Assembly: GCA_000719025.1 (NCBI GenBank)
Contig: JODP01000012.1
Location: 310,001-374,000, forward strand
Length of the DNA stretch: 64,000 bases
Direction of reading: 5' to 3'
Source of the DNA: Kineosporia aurantiaca JCM 3230
GTDB taxonomy: Bacteria > Actinomycetota > Actinomycetes > Actinomycetales > Kineosporiaceae
The position numbers were made by a program, and so were the translations under genes. How positions within the stretch are numbered: the first letter of the stretch is position 1; every line of letters begins with the position of its first letter. The notes beneath the pieces are model-generated. The model searched no databases, had not been told where the DNA came from, and saw only the letters and a program-made list of their open reading frames with translations. Below, in pieces: positions 52,355 through 61,600 of this stretch.

Positions 52355-53845
52355 ATGACCGGCCCGCAGCAGGATGCTCAGAACAGCACGGCCACCCCTC
52401 GGCTCAGCCGCCGCGGCTTTCTCGGCCTGACCGGAGCCCTGGCCGCGGCCGGGACCACCGGTGCCTTCGCCTTCGGGTCCGCGGGCAACGCCAACGCCGC
52501 CACCAGCGCGAGCATCGACTGGGCGGGGCTGCGCAAGGTCCTCGACGGCCCGCTCCTCCGCCCCGGCGACGCCGGCTACACCGCGGCTTCCCGGCCGTTC
52601 AACGCCGCCCTCGGCACCCGCACCCCGGCCGCGATCGCCCAGGTCACCGGCCGCGCCGACATCCAGCGCTGCCTCAAGCGGGTGGCCGGGCACGGCATCC
52701 CGATCGCCGCCCGCTCCGGCGGCCACAGCTACGCCGGCTACTCCACCCCCAACGGCGGTCTGGTCATCGACGTCAGCCGGGCCAAGAAGATCACGATCAA
52801 GGACGACGGCACGGTCCAGGTCGGAGCGGGCGCGCACCTGTCCGACGTCTACGCCGCGCTGGCGGCCCGGGGCCGCGCCCTGCCCGGCGGTTCCTGCCCC
52901 ACCGTCGGCGTGGCCGGCCTGACCCTGGGCGGGGGCATCGGCGTGCTCTCCCGCCCCTACGGCCTGACCTGCGACCACCTCAAGTCCGCGCACGTCGTCA
53001 CCGGCGAGGGCGAACTGGTCCTGGCCGACGCCAGTCACCACTCCGACCTGTTCTGGGCGCTGCGCGGCGGAGGCGGCGGCCAGGGCGGCGTCGTCACCGA
53101 CCTGACCTTCACCACCGTCGCCGCGCCCACCGTCACGGTTTTCTCGCTGACCTTCCCGGCCACCGCCACCGCCGCCGCGCTCAGCGCCTGGAGCCAGTGG
53201 ATCCACAGCGCCGTCCCGGCGATCACCGCGGTCTGCCACGTCAACACCGGCACCGCCGCCAACCCGACCCCGACCAACCGGATCGTCGGCACCTTCGTCG
53301 GCACCCCGTCCAAGCTTCCGCCGCACCTGGCCGACCTGATCGCGGCCGTCGGCGTCAACCCGACCGCCCAGCGCTCGACCAGCTACACCTACCTGAACGC
53401 GATGAAGTACTTCGCCGGCAGCGGCACCGGCCGGGAGAAGTTCCGCGCCGCCTCCCGGATCCTGAACGGCACCCTCACCCGGGCCCACGCCCAGCAGGTC
53501 ACCGACCTCATGGCCGAACGCCGCGGCCTGGTGCTGCTGTTCGACGCCCTGGGCGGTGAGGTCGCCGACCTCGCCCCGACGGATACCGCGTTCGTGCACC
53601 GCAAGGCCGTGGCCTCCGTGCAGATCTACACCTCCAACGCCTCCGGCGACCCGGCCGTGCTGGCCCTGCAGAACGCCCTGACCCCGGTCACCGGATCCGG
53701 CTCGTACGTGAACTACCTCAACGCGAACCAGAAGGGCTGGGCCGACGCCTACTGGGGCAAGAACACCACCCGCCTGAAGAAGGTCGTGAAGAAGTACGAC
53801 CCCAAGGGCGTGTTCAACTTCGCCCAGAACGTCCGCAACGCCTGA
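52355..53845 (+). CDS. Tat-exported FAD-linked oxidase (berberine-bridge type)
   Basis: 496 residues from an ATG with GAGGAGG upstream. The Tat signal is SRRGFLGL followed by a hydrophobic stretch. The FAD domain has SGGHSYAGY (His for covalent FAD) and GGSCPTVGVAGLTLGGGIG (Cys for the second bond), so FAD is probably bicovalently attached. The C-terminus PKGVFNFAQNV is the BBE motif. Such enzymes oxidise sugars or alcohols and release H2O2 outside the cell. It sits between diguanylate cyclase genes on the opposite strand. Confidence 0.9.
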   Translation: MTGPQQDAQNSTATPRLSRRGFLGLTGALAAAGTTGAFAFGSAGNANAATSASIDWAGLRKVLDGPLLRPGDAGYTAASRPFNAALGTRTPAAIAQVTGRADIQRCLKRVAGHGIPIAARSGGHSYAGYSTPNGGLVIDVSRAKKITIKDDGTVQVGAGAHLSDVYAALAARGRALPGGSCPTVGVAGLTLGGGIGVLSRPYGLTCDHLKSAHVVTGEGELVLADASHHSDLFWALRGGGGGQGGVVTDLTFTTVAAPTVTVFSLTFPATATAAALSAWSQWIHSAVPAITAVCHVNTGTAANPTPTNRIVGTFVGTPSKLPPHLADLIAAVGVNPTAQRSTSYTYLNAMKYFAGSGTGREKFRAASRILNGTLTRAHAQQVTDLMAERRGLVLLFDALGGEVADLAPTDTAFVHRKAVASVQIYTSNASGDPAVLALQNALTPVTGSGSYVNYLNANQKGWADAYWGKNTTRLKKVVKKYDPKGVFNFAQNVRNA

Positions 53846-53850
53846 TCAGG

Positions 53851-55422
53851 TCAGACTGCGCCCACCCGCTGTTCGCCGATCACGGTCGCAGGAGGGCCCG
53901 GGCGCCGGGCCGCCGGCACGCGGCGGTCCGGCGCAGCGCCCGCGACGCACATCCGGTTCCGGCCCGCCGCCTTGGCCTCGTACAAAGCTTCGTCGGCCCG
54001 TCGCATCAGCGGCTCCGACCCCAGCTCCCCGTCCCACCGAGCCACGCCGATCGACACGGTCTGCTGTTCCGGGACCACCTGACGCAGACTGTCCAGAACG
54101 GCCAGACCGGATTGCTCGTCCTCCGCCCGCAGGACGACCGCGAACTCCTCACCACCCCACCGGGCAATCATGCCGTCGGGACCGAGCACGGCTTGCCACG
54201 CCGTGGCGGCCCCGCGCAGGAGATCGTCGCCGGCATGATGTCCCCGCGAGTCGTTGAAGCGCTTGAAATAATCCAGATCCAGCAGCGCGACGAACAGGAG
54301 ACCGGATCCGGCCCGCTCCGGGGACAGTTGCCGTCCCAGCTCGGCGTCCCAGCTGCGGCGGTTGGCCACCTCCGTCAGCGGATCGGTGGTGGCCAGCAGA
54401 TCCAGGCGCGCCGCCTGGTGACGCAACTGCTTGATCAGGCCCCAGATCCGGACGATCACCAGGGTGATCAGCAGGGCCGACCCGAACCCCAGCTCGGAGT
54501 AGCCCTGGTCGTCGGACATCCGGCTGCGCAGCACGATCACCAGCGACGGAAGCATCGCCGCGACCGCCAGCAGGGCCAGCCGGGGGACAGTCAGGTCCAG
54601 GCCGGTCCGGACCGCGTCCCGCGCCGTCCGTCGCCGCTCCCACCGGGCCGCCCGGCCCGACCCGGCCGACCCGGCCGCCTGTCCTGCCGCCATCGCCGAG
54701 AAGGCCACGAAAAGGTAGAAGAGCAGCCACAAGCAGTCCAGAACCCTGGGGTAGTCGGAACCGCCGCTGAGAAGCGTCCACAGGTTCAGTCCGGTGTCGG
54801 CGGCCAAGGTGGACACCATCGCGGCCGACAGCCAGAGCACCGCAGGGCGCCGCACGTTCCCGCGACTGCTGCCCAGCAGGCGCACCACCAGGTACACCAT
54901 CATCACGTCGGCCAGTGGGTACATGCTCGAGACGACCCGCGCCGCGATCGACTGCGAGGAGTCGGTCAGCAGAGGAAGGATCAGGAACACCACAGCCAGG
55001 ACGCCGACGCTCGCAGTCACGATGATCGCGTCCAGCACAGCGCCGGCCTTGAGGGCCTTGCCGTTCTCCCGATCCAGGCGCAGCACGGTGATCGTGAGGA
55101 AGGTGTATCCGAGTCCGTAGGCGAGGTCCGCCGGAGTCGGGTACGCCTCGATGCCCCGGATCGTGGCGTAAAGGGCGTAGCTCTCCCCGGCCGCCCACAT
55201 CCCGCCGGTCACGATCATGAGCTTCCAGGGCCCGCGAAGAGCGGACGGGATCCGACGGACAGCAAGCACCAGCAATATCTGGCACAGGCAGAAGACCACG
55301 TAATAGCGCGCGGCATAGATCGTGCCGTCGGCGTGGCCGCCCAGGGTCACGGCCGGCACCGCCAAGGTGGTCACGGCGGCGAGAACGGCAAGGCCCCGGC
55401 GCGGCACCGAGGTCTTCTGCAT
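53851..55422 (-). CDS. Membrane diguanylate cyclase, paralogue 4
   Basis: 523 residues. Membrane region of about nine helices, then TTDPLTEVANRRSWDAEL, LLDLDYFKRFND and ARWGGEEF; no RxxD site. Ends six bases past the convergent oxidase gene. The oxidase gene separates it from the other three, implying that an inserted gene split an original tandem array. Confidence 0.92.
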   Translation of the reverse strand: MQKTSVPRRGLAVLAAVTTLAVPAVTLGGHADGTIYAARYYVVFCLCQILLVLAVRRIPSALRGPWKLMIVTGGMWAAGESYALYATIRGIEAYPTPADLAYGLGYTFLTITVLRLDRENGKALKAGAVLDAIIVTASVGVLAVVFLILPLLTDSSQSIAARVVSSMYPLADVMMVYLVVRLLGSSRGNVRRPAVLWLSAAMVSTLAADTGLNLWTLLSGGSDYPRVLDCLWLLFYLFVAFSAMAAGQAAGSAGSGRAARWERRRTARDAVRTGLDLTVPRLALLAVAAMLPSLVIVLRSRMSDDQGYSELGFGSALLITLVIVRIWGLIKQLRHQAARLDLLATTDPLTEVANRRSWDAELGRQLSPERAGSGLLFVALLDLDYFKRFNDSRGHHAGDDLLRGAATAWQAVLGPDGMIARWGGEEFAVVLRAEDEQSGLAVLDSLRQVVPEQQTVSIGVARWDGELGSEPLMRRADEALYEAKAAGRNRMCVAGAAPDRRVPAARRPGPPATVIGEQRVGAV

Positions 55423-55544
55423 GGCTCGCCAGTCGGTCCTAGCCGCGCGTTGGTCAGTTGATTACGCCGGATTCACCCTCCTGGCCGACGCTCGACAAGT
55501 CCTTCGGCCACCGGCGGTGACCAGGCCCCATCTCACTCAGGATC

Positions 55545-56573
55545 TCACTCAGGCGTGACGTCCACCAGGACCTTGCCGACCGCACCGCCCTGGACCGCGT
55601 CGTGCGCACCCGCCACGTCGTCCAGAGCGAACCGCAGCACCGGCAGCCCGTGCTCCTCACCCACCGGCAAGACTCCGTCCACGAGCGCAGCCGAAACGTC
55701 CTCCACCGCCCTCCGTAGAACAGCGGTGCCCACGGTGTAGAGCAGAATGAACTGCAGCCGGACGTTCGGGCCCATCCCGGCCCCCAGGCTCAGCTCGACC
55801 GTGTTGCCACCGTCGTTCGCGTAGATGGCGATCACGCCGCGGGTCTTCAGCACGGCCAGATCAAGATCCAGGTTCTTCGCCAGCGACACCTCGACCACGG
55901 TGTCCACCCCGTCCGGAGCGACCTCGCGCACCCGCGCCGCGACGTCCTCGGTGCGGTAGTTGATCACGTGATCCGCCCCGGCCGCCTTCGCCAGCGCCGC
56001 CTTCTCCGGGCCGCTGACCGTGGTCAGCACCGTGGCCCCGGCCCACTTGGCCAGCTGGATCGCCGCGTGCCCGACCGCCCCGGCGCCACCCGCGACCAGC
56101 ACCACCTGGCCCTCCAGCGTCCCCGGGGCCAGCCGCGAGGGCCCGTCCTCGGCCACGGTCAGCGCCCGGTGCGCGGTCAGCGCGGGCACCCCCAGCGAGG
56201 CCCCGACGTCGAGCGACACCGCCTCCGGCAGCGGGACCGCATGAGCGACCGGCTGAACCGTGTACTCCTGCGCGGTACCGGTCGTGCCGTAGTCCGGGGC
56301 CGCCAGATAGATCCACACCCGATCCCCCGGCGCCAGCTCACTCACCCCCGGACCGACCGCGTCCACAATCCCCGCGCCGTCCTGGTTGGGCACCGACTCG
56401 GCGCTCGCCCGCTGCCGGGTGCTCGACCCGGCCCGGCTCTTCCAGTCCGTCGGGTTCACCCCCGAGACCACGATCCGCACCCGAACCTCGCCCGGCCCCG
56501 GCTCCGGAACCTCCCGCTCGGCGACGGACAGCACGCCGGCGTCCCCGGTCTCGGTGTAAACAATGGCCTTCAC
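55545..56573 (-). CDS. NADPH:quinone oxidoreductase (MDR family)
   Basis: 342 residues. MKAIVYTETGDAGVLSVAER at the start, GVNPTDWKSRAG, PNQDGAGIVDAVGPGV, and the nucleotide loop VLVAGGAGAVGHAAIQLAKWAGA. No catalytic zinc ligands. A cytoplasmic reductase of quinones or enones. Transcribed in the same direction as the two-component system upstream, 65 bases away. Confidence 0.88.
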   Translation of the reverse strand: MKAIVYTETGDAGVLSVAEREVPEPGPGEVRVRIVVSGVNPTDWKSRAGSSTRQRASAESVPNQDGAGIVDAVGPGVSELAPGDRVWIYLAAPDYGTTGTAQEYTVQPVAHAVPLPEAVSLDVGASLGVPALTAHRALTVAEDGPSRLAPGTLEGQVVLVAGGAGAVGHAAIQLAKWAGATVLTTVSGPEKAALAKAAGADHVINYRTEDVAARVREVAPDGVDTVVEVSLAKNLDLDLAVLKTRGVIAIYANDGGNTVELSLGAGMGPNVRLQFILLYTVGTAVLRRAVEDVSAALVDGVLPVGEEHGLPVLRFALDDVAGAHDAVQGGAVGKVLVDVTPE

Positions 56574-56637
56574 AGCTGCTCCTCACGGCGGACCGATGCT
56601 CCACAGGAGTCTTATCACCCGCGCTGCGGAAGGCATC

Positions 56638-57312
56638 TCAGCGCCGCGGACGAGCCAGCCCCGCGTCATAGGCAGCTACCACCGCGTGCACCCGGTCACG
56701 CAGGCCGAGCTTGCGCAGGATCGCGGACACGTGGGTCTTCACCGTCGCCTCGGTGATCCACAGCCGGGCCCCGATCTCGGCATTGGACAGCGCCAGCGCC
56801 ACCAGCCGCAGGATCTCCACCTCCCGCTCGGTCAGCCGGCCCAGATCCGGCGGCGGCCCGCCCGGCGACAGTGCGGTGAATTCGGTGATCAGGCGCCGGG
56901 TCACCGAGGGCGCCAGCAGCGCATCCCCCCGCACCACCACCCGGATCGCCTCCGCCAGGTCGGCCGGACGGACGTCCTTCAGCAGAAACCCGCTCGCCCC
57001 CGCCCTCAACGCCGCATGCACCGCGTCGTCCACGTCGTACGTCGTCAGCACCAGAACCCGGGTGCCCGCCCCGGACGCCACGATCCGCCGGGTGGCCTCC
57101 AGACCGTCCAGCACCGGCATCCGGACATCCATCAGCACCACGTCCGGCGCGAGTTCGGCGGTCAGCCGGACCGCTTCCAGCCCGTCCGACGCCTCACCCA
57201 CCACCTCAAGGTCACCACGAGCGTCCAAAATCATCCCGAAACCGCTGCGCACCAGCTCCTGATCGTCAGCCACCAAGACCCGGATCGGTCGCTGCCCCAC
57301 CATCTCGCTCAC
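56638..57312 (-). CDS. NarL/LuxR-family response regulator
   Basis: 224 residues. Receiver domain with VLVADDQELVRSG and phospho-acceptor Asp62 in VVLMDVRMPVLDG; the C-terminal LuxR helix-turn-helix is LTEREVEILRLVALALSNAEI...TVKTHVSAILRKLGLRDR. Overlaps the histidine kinase gene by four bases, so the two form one system. Target genes unknown. Confidence 0.93.
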   Translation of the reverse strand: MSEMVGQRPIRVLVADDQELVRSGFGMILDARGDLEVVGEASDGLEAVRLTAELAPDVVLMDVRMPVLDGLEATRRIVASGAGTRVLVLTTYDVDDAVHAALRAGASGFLLKDVRPADLAEAIRVVVRGDALLAPSVTRRLITEFTALSPGGPPPDLGRLTEREVEILRLVALALSNAEIGARLWITEATVKTHVSAILRKLGLRDRVHAVVAAYDAGLARPRR

Positions 57313-58622
57313 AACCGCACCGCGGACCGCACCGGCAAACGCGCCTCCACGCAGAACCCACCCCCGTCATCCGGCTGCGCCGTCAGCACACCCCCGACCA
57401 GCGCCGCACGTTCCCGCATGCCCGCAATGCCGCGCCCACCCCCCGAAATGCTCGGCCTGGTAGGCGCATGTGCATCGCCGCGGACGTTGTCCACCCGGAT
57501 ACCCAGTTCCCTCTCCCCCGCCGAGAGTTTCACCCGCGCCCCGGCGCCACAGCCATGACGGAGGACGTTCGTGAGCGACTCCTGAACGATGCGGAACGCA
57601 GTGAGCTGAATGCCCGGGCTGATGCCCGAGGCATCGCCTTCGATGGTGAGGTCGATGTGCAGACCGGCGGCGGCGAGCGGGGCGAGGACGTCGGGACGCA
57701 GGCGGTCAAGGGTCGGTTGCGGAGCAAGGGACGCTCGTGGCTCGCTTGCTTGGGTGCGGTTCGGTTGGGTGGCAAGCCCTTTGAAGACGCTCGTTAGCCT
57801 GTTATCACGTAAGTAGGAGAACCCGGTGGTCCCCGGGATACTGCCAGCAGCGCGCGACCCCTCGCCGCTGTGACCTTCATCTGCGCCTGGCGATGGCCTG
57901 TTATCAGCCAAGGAAAGCCCGGCCGGGCCACTCCCCTCGTGCGCGGCGAGCAACCGCCGCAACTCCGTCAGCGCGTCCCGGCCGGTCTCCTCAATCGACC
58001 GCAGCGCCTGCCGGGCCCGGTCCGGGCGGGTGTCGAACACGTCGTCCGCCGCCGCGGCCTGCACCACGATCACCGACACGCTGTGCGCGATCACGTCGTG
58101 GATGTCGCGGGCCAGGCGGGACTGCTCCTCCATCGCGATCCGCGCCCCCGCCTGCTCGATCGCCTGCCGCTGACTGCGCAGCGCCCAGGCCAGCGCCCAC
58201 ACCACGACCGCGACCAGGTAGGCGAACTCGACGTCCCCGCGCGGGTGCACGTGAGCCGGCACCACCAGCGCCGTCAGCCCAACCGCGCCGGACAGGGCCA
58301 GCAGCGAGCGCAGCATCGGGCGGCGGACGGTCAGGGCCCACAGCGCAACCAAGGCGGGGTAGGGAAACAGTTGCTCCGGGGCGATCAGCTGGACCGCCAC
58401 CCCGGTCAGCAACGTAAACAGCATGACCCGCTCGGGGTGACGGCGCCGCCAGTACAACGCCAGCGCCCCGGCCACCGCGGCCAGCGATCCGAACCACCGA
58501 ACCGGGCTGCCCGGGCCGCTCGGGCCGGTGGCCATCACCACGCTGTGCCCGAACAGCGCGAGCAGCACCGGGAAGACCGCGTCCACCCAGCCCAGCACCC
58601 GCCGGATCAGCCTCTTGAGCAC
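57309..58622 (-). CDS. NarL-type sensor histidine kinase with repeat-containing linker
   Basis: 437 residues from a GTG. Four to five membrane segments (20-150), then the DHp helix with SRLARDIHDVIAHS (phospho-acceptor His175) and a HATPase domain (QESLTNVLRHG; GGGRGIAGMRER). Between the DHp domain (ends about 226) and the conserved APQPTLDRLRPDVLAPL region lies an insert of some 65 residues with two Asp-Asn-Arg readings (240-242 and 273-275), each encoded by a TGATAACAGGC repeat. The frame is intact, so the insert is presumably tolerated as a flexible linker. Confidence 0.9.
   Translation of the reverse strand: MLKRLIRRVLGWVDAVFPVLLALFGHSVVMATGPSGPGSPVRWFGSLAAVAGALALYWRRRHPERVMLFTLLTGVAVQLIAPEQLFPYPALVALWALTVRRPMLRSLLALSGAVGLTALVVPAHVHPRGDVEFAYLVAVVVWALAWALRSQRQAIEQAGARIAMEEQSRLARDIHDVIAHSVSVIVVQAAAADDVFDTRPDRARQALRSIEETGRDALTELRRLLAAHEGSGPAGLSLADNRPSPGADEGHSGEGSRAAGSIPGTTGFSYLRDNRLTSVFKGLATQPNRTQASEPRASLAPQPTLDRLRPDVLAPLAAAGLHIDLTIEGDASGISPGIQLTAFRIVQESLTNVLRHGCGAGARVKLSAGERELGIRVDNVRGDAHAPTRPSISGGGRGIAGMRERAALVGGVLTAQPDDGGGFCVEARLPVRSAVRL
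57797..57906 (-). repeat. TGATAACAGGCY repeats, copies 6 and 7, inside the kinase gene
   Basis: Copy 6 is at 57797-57807 and copy 7 at 57896-57906, starts exactly 99 bases apart (33 codons), both reading Asp-Asn-Arg on the minus strand. The segment between them encodes a Gly/Ser-rich stretch not expected in NarL-type kinases. Confidence 0.85.
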
Positions 58623-58687
58623 CCCTCAACGGTAGGCAGAAGGGGCACCGGAAACATCCTTCCTAAGTCGGAGATGAGCTGACGGCG

Positions 58688-61600
58688 TTACTGGCGACGA
58701 CGACGCCGGGACCCGCCGCGCAGCTGCTCGACGGTGACGATCCCGGAGCCGACCAGGATCAGGCCGAACCCGAAAGCGATGGCCGGGACCAGGAAGTACG
58801 GCGTGCCGGTGAAGGCCAGGTCGTTGCCGCCACCTGACCCGGAGCCGGTACCCGACCCCGAACCGTTGCCGGAACCGTTGTTGCCACCGGAACCGCCCGA
58901 GCCGGACCCGTCGCCGTTGTCGTTACCCCCGCCGCCATCGGTACCGCTGCCACCACCGTTGTCGTCGCCACCACCGTTGTCGCCGCCACCGTCGTTACCC
59001 CCGCCCCCGCCGTTGCCGGTACCGCTCCCCTGGGTCACGGTGACCTGCACGGTCTGGGTGTTCTGCTGCCCGAGCACGTCGCTCACGTCCATCGTGAAGC
59101 TGTCCGTACCCACCGCGTCCGGGGCGGTGTAGACGCACGCCTGGCCCTTGGGCCCGACCACTACCGAGCCGTCCCCGCTCGGCGTCCCGCAGGCGTCGAC
59201 CTCGAGCTCGGTGTAGTCCGGGCCGCGTGGCGCGATCACCGACGTCGTCCCGGCCGGGACCTGCACCGTGAACGTCGTCGCGGACGGCAGCGGGATGAAG
59301 GTGAAGGCCTGGACGAAGCTGGTCGTGCCCGCCGCGTTCGTCACCGTTATGGTCACCGGCCCCTGCTCGTGCGGCGGGGCGATCACGCTGAGCGTGTTCG
59401 AGTAGGCCGCACGGAAGGACGTCGGCACCGCCGAGCGCAGCCCCAGCCCCGATCCCCCGACGTCAGGACCCAGCGTCAGCGACGTGCCCGGGACCCCGTC
59501 GAACGAAACCGTGGTCTGGTCGTCGAAGTTGGCCCCAGTGATGGTCAGCACCGTGCCTCCGGCGACCGGCCCGACGTTCGGCGTGATCCCCTGCACCTGC
59601 GGCAGCTCCGAGAGCGGCACGTAGGTGTACCCCACGTTCTCCGCGCTCGTGCCGTTCGCCGTGGTCACCCGCGCCGTCACCGTGCCCGTCCCGTCCGTCG
59701 GCACCGTCACCGTGATCTGGGTGTCGCTGTCCACCGTGAACTGCGTGGCCACCCCGCCGAAGGTCACCGCGGAGGCGCCGGTGAAGCCGATCCCGCTCAG
59801 ACGAACCGTTCCGCCCCCCGCAGCCGGACCGCGAGCCGGGGTGATGGTCGTGAGCACCGGCGCGGAACTGGGCTCCACGAAGCGGAACCCCGTGTCCACG
59901 CCGGTCGCGCTGGTGCCCAGCGGCCCGGTCACCGTGACGTCGACCGTCCCGGCGGCGTGCGCCGGGGTCGTGACGGTCAGGGACGTGTCGCCGGTGACGG
60001 TCGGGGTGACCGTGCTGCCCCCGAAGGAGACCGAGGTGGCGCCCGTGAAACCGGTTCCGGTGATGGTCACCTGCGTACCCCCGGCCACCGGGCCGACCGG
60101 TGGGGTGAGACCGGTGACGCTGGGGGCGGCCGCGTACGTGTACGTGGCGGCCGGCGAGACCGGCGAGATCCCGCCCGGGGTGGTGATTCTCACGCTGCGG
60201 TCACCGGCCAGACCCGCCGGGGTGACCACGGTGATCGTCGTGTCGTTCACGACGGTGAAGGTCGCGTTGACCCCGCCGAAGGTCACCTGGGTCGCGCCGG
60301 TGAACCCGCTGCCGGTGATGGTGACCGTGGTGCCACCGGCCACCGACCCGGTATCCGGGGAGATACCGGTGATCGATGCGGCCGTCGCGTAACGGAACTG
60401 ATCCGCCGAGGAGGTGGCCGAGGTCCCGCCCGGACCGGTCACGGTGATGTCCACGACGCCCGCACTACCGGCCGGGGCCGTCACCGTGATCGAGCCGTCC
60501 GAGCTCACCGTGACCCCGGTCGCGAGCACCGTGCCGAACCTGACCTGAGTTGCGTTGGTGAAGCCGGAGCCGGTGATGGTGACCACCGTCCCGCCCGCGA
60601 TCGGTCCCGCCGCCGGGGTCACTCCCGTGATGGAAGGCGCCGCCAGGTAACGGAAGTCGTTCCCCGCACCCGTGGTCGCCGACGAGCCGTTGACGGTGGT
60701 CGCGACCACGTCCACGGTGGAGGCCGACGACACCGAGGGCGCGGTGGCGGTGAGCTGGGTCGGGCTCACGTAGGTGACGCCGGTGGCCGCGGTAGCCCCG
60801 AAGGCCACCGTCGTGCCGTTGGTGAAGCCGGTACCGGTGATCGTCACCTGGGTACCCCCGGTGATCGGCCCCGAGGACGGCGCCACGGACGTCACGGTCG
60901 GCGGCGGCAGGTAGTCGAAGGCCGACTGCCCGGTGACCACCGACGTCCCCCCGTCATTGGTGATCCGGACGTTCACGCCGCCCGTCCCACCCGGCGACGT
61001 CGTGCTGATCTCGGTGTCACTGACGATGGTGAAGGACGCCGCCGCCGTCCCGAACCGCACGGCGCTCGCCGTCGAGAACCCGGACCCGCGCACCGTCACC
61101 GCCGTACCCCCGGTCTCCGGGCCCTCGTTCGGGGTGACCGAGGTGATCCCCGGGATGTCGACGAAGGTGAAGTTGATCGGCGCCGACGTCCCGTACGGGG
61201 TCGTCACCGTCATCGCGACGGTGCCCGCGGTGGCCGCCGGGGTGGTGGCGACCAGTTCGGTCGCGCTGACGAAGCGCACGGTGGCGGCGGTGCCGCCGAA
61301 GGAAACCTGCGAGCCGCTGGTGAAGCCGGTACCGGTGATCGTCACGTCCGTGCCCCCGACGAGCGGACCCCGGGCCGGGGCGATCCCGCTGACGGTGGGA
61401 CTGGCCGCGTAGGTGAACTCGTCCGCCGCCGTCGCCACCGAGGTGCCGTACTGCCCGTCGACGGTCACGTGGAAGGTTCCGCCCATGCTCATGGCCGGGC
61501 TGACGGCGTCGATCTGGGTGTCCGACAGCACCGTGTAGGTGGTCGCGGGCACGGTTCCGAAGTACACCTGCGTCGTGCCGGTGAACCCGCTTCCGTTCAG

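Noticed and set aside
56607..56622. TTATCACCCGC similar to the flank of repeat copy 5.
   Set aside because: The conserved GCCTG arm is missing, so the 11-base match is probably chance.
823..57906. TGATAACAGGC contains GATAACAGG, part of the well-known 23S rRNA peptidyl-transferase segment and of the I-SceI homing-endonuclease site.
   Set aside because: No copy shares the flanking rRNA or endonuclease-site sequence, and the constant base before GATAAC is T rather than G. The similarity is most likely chance.
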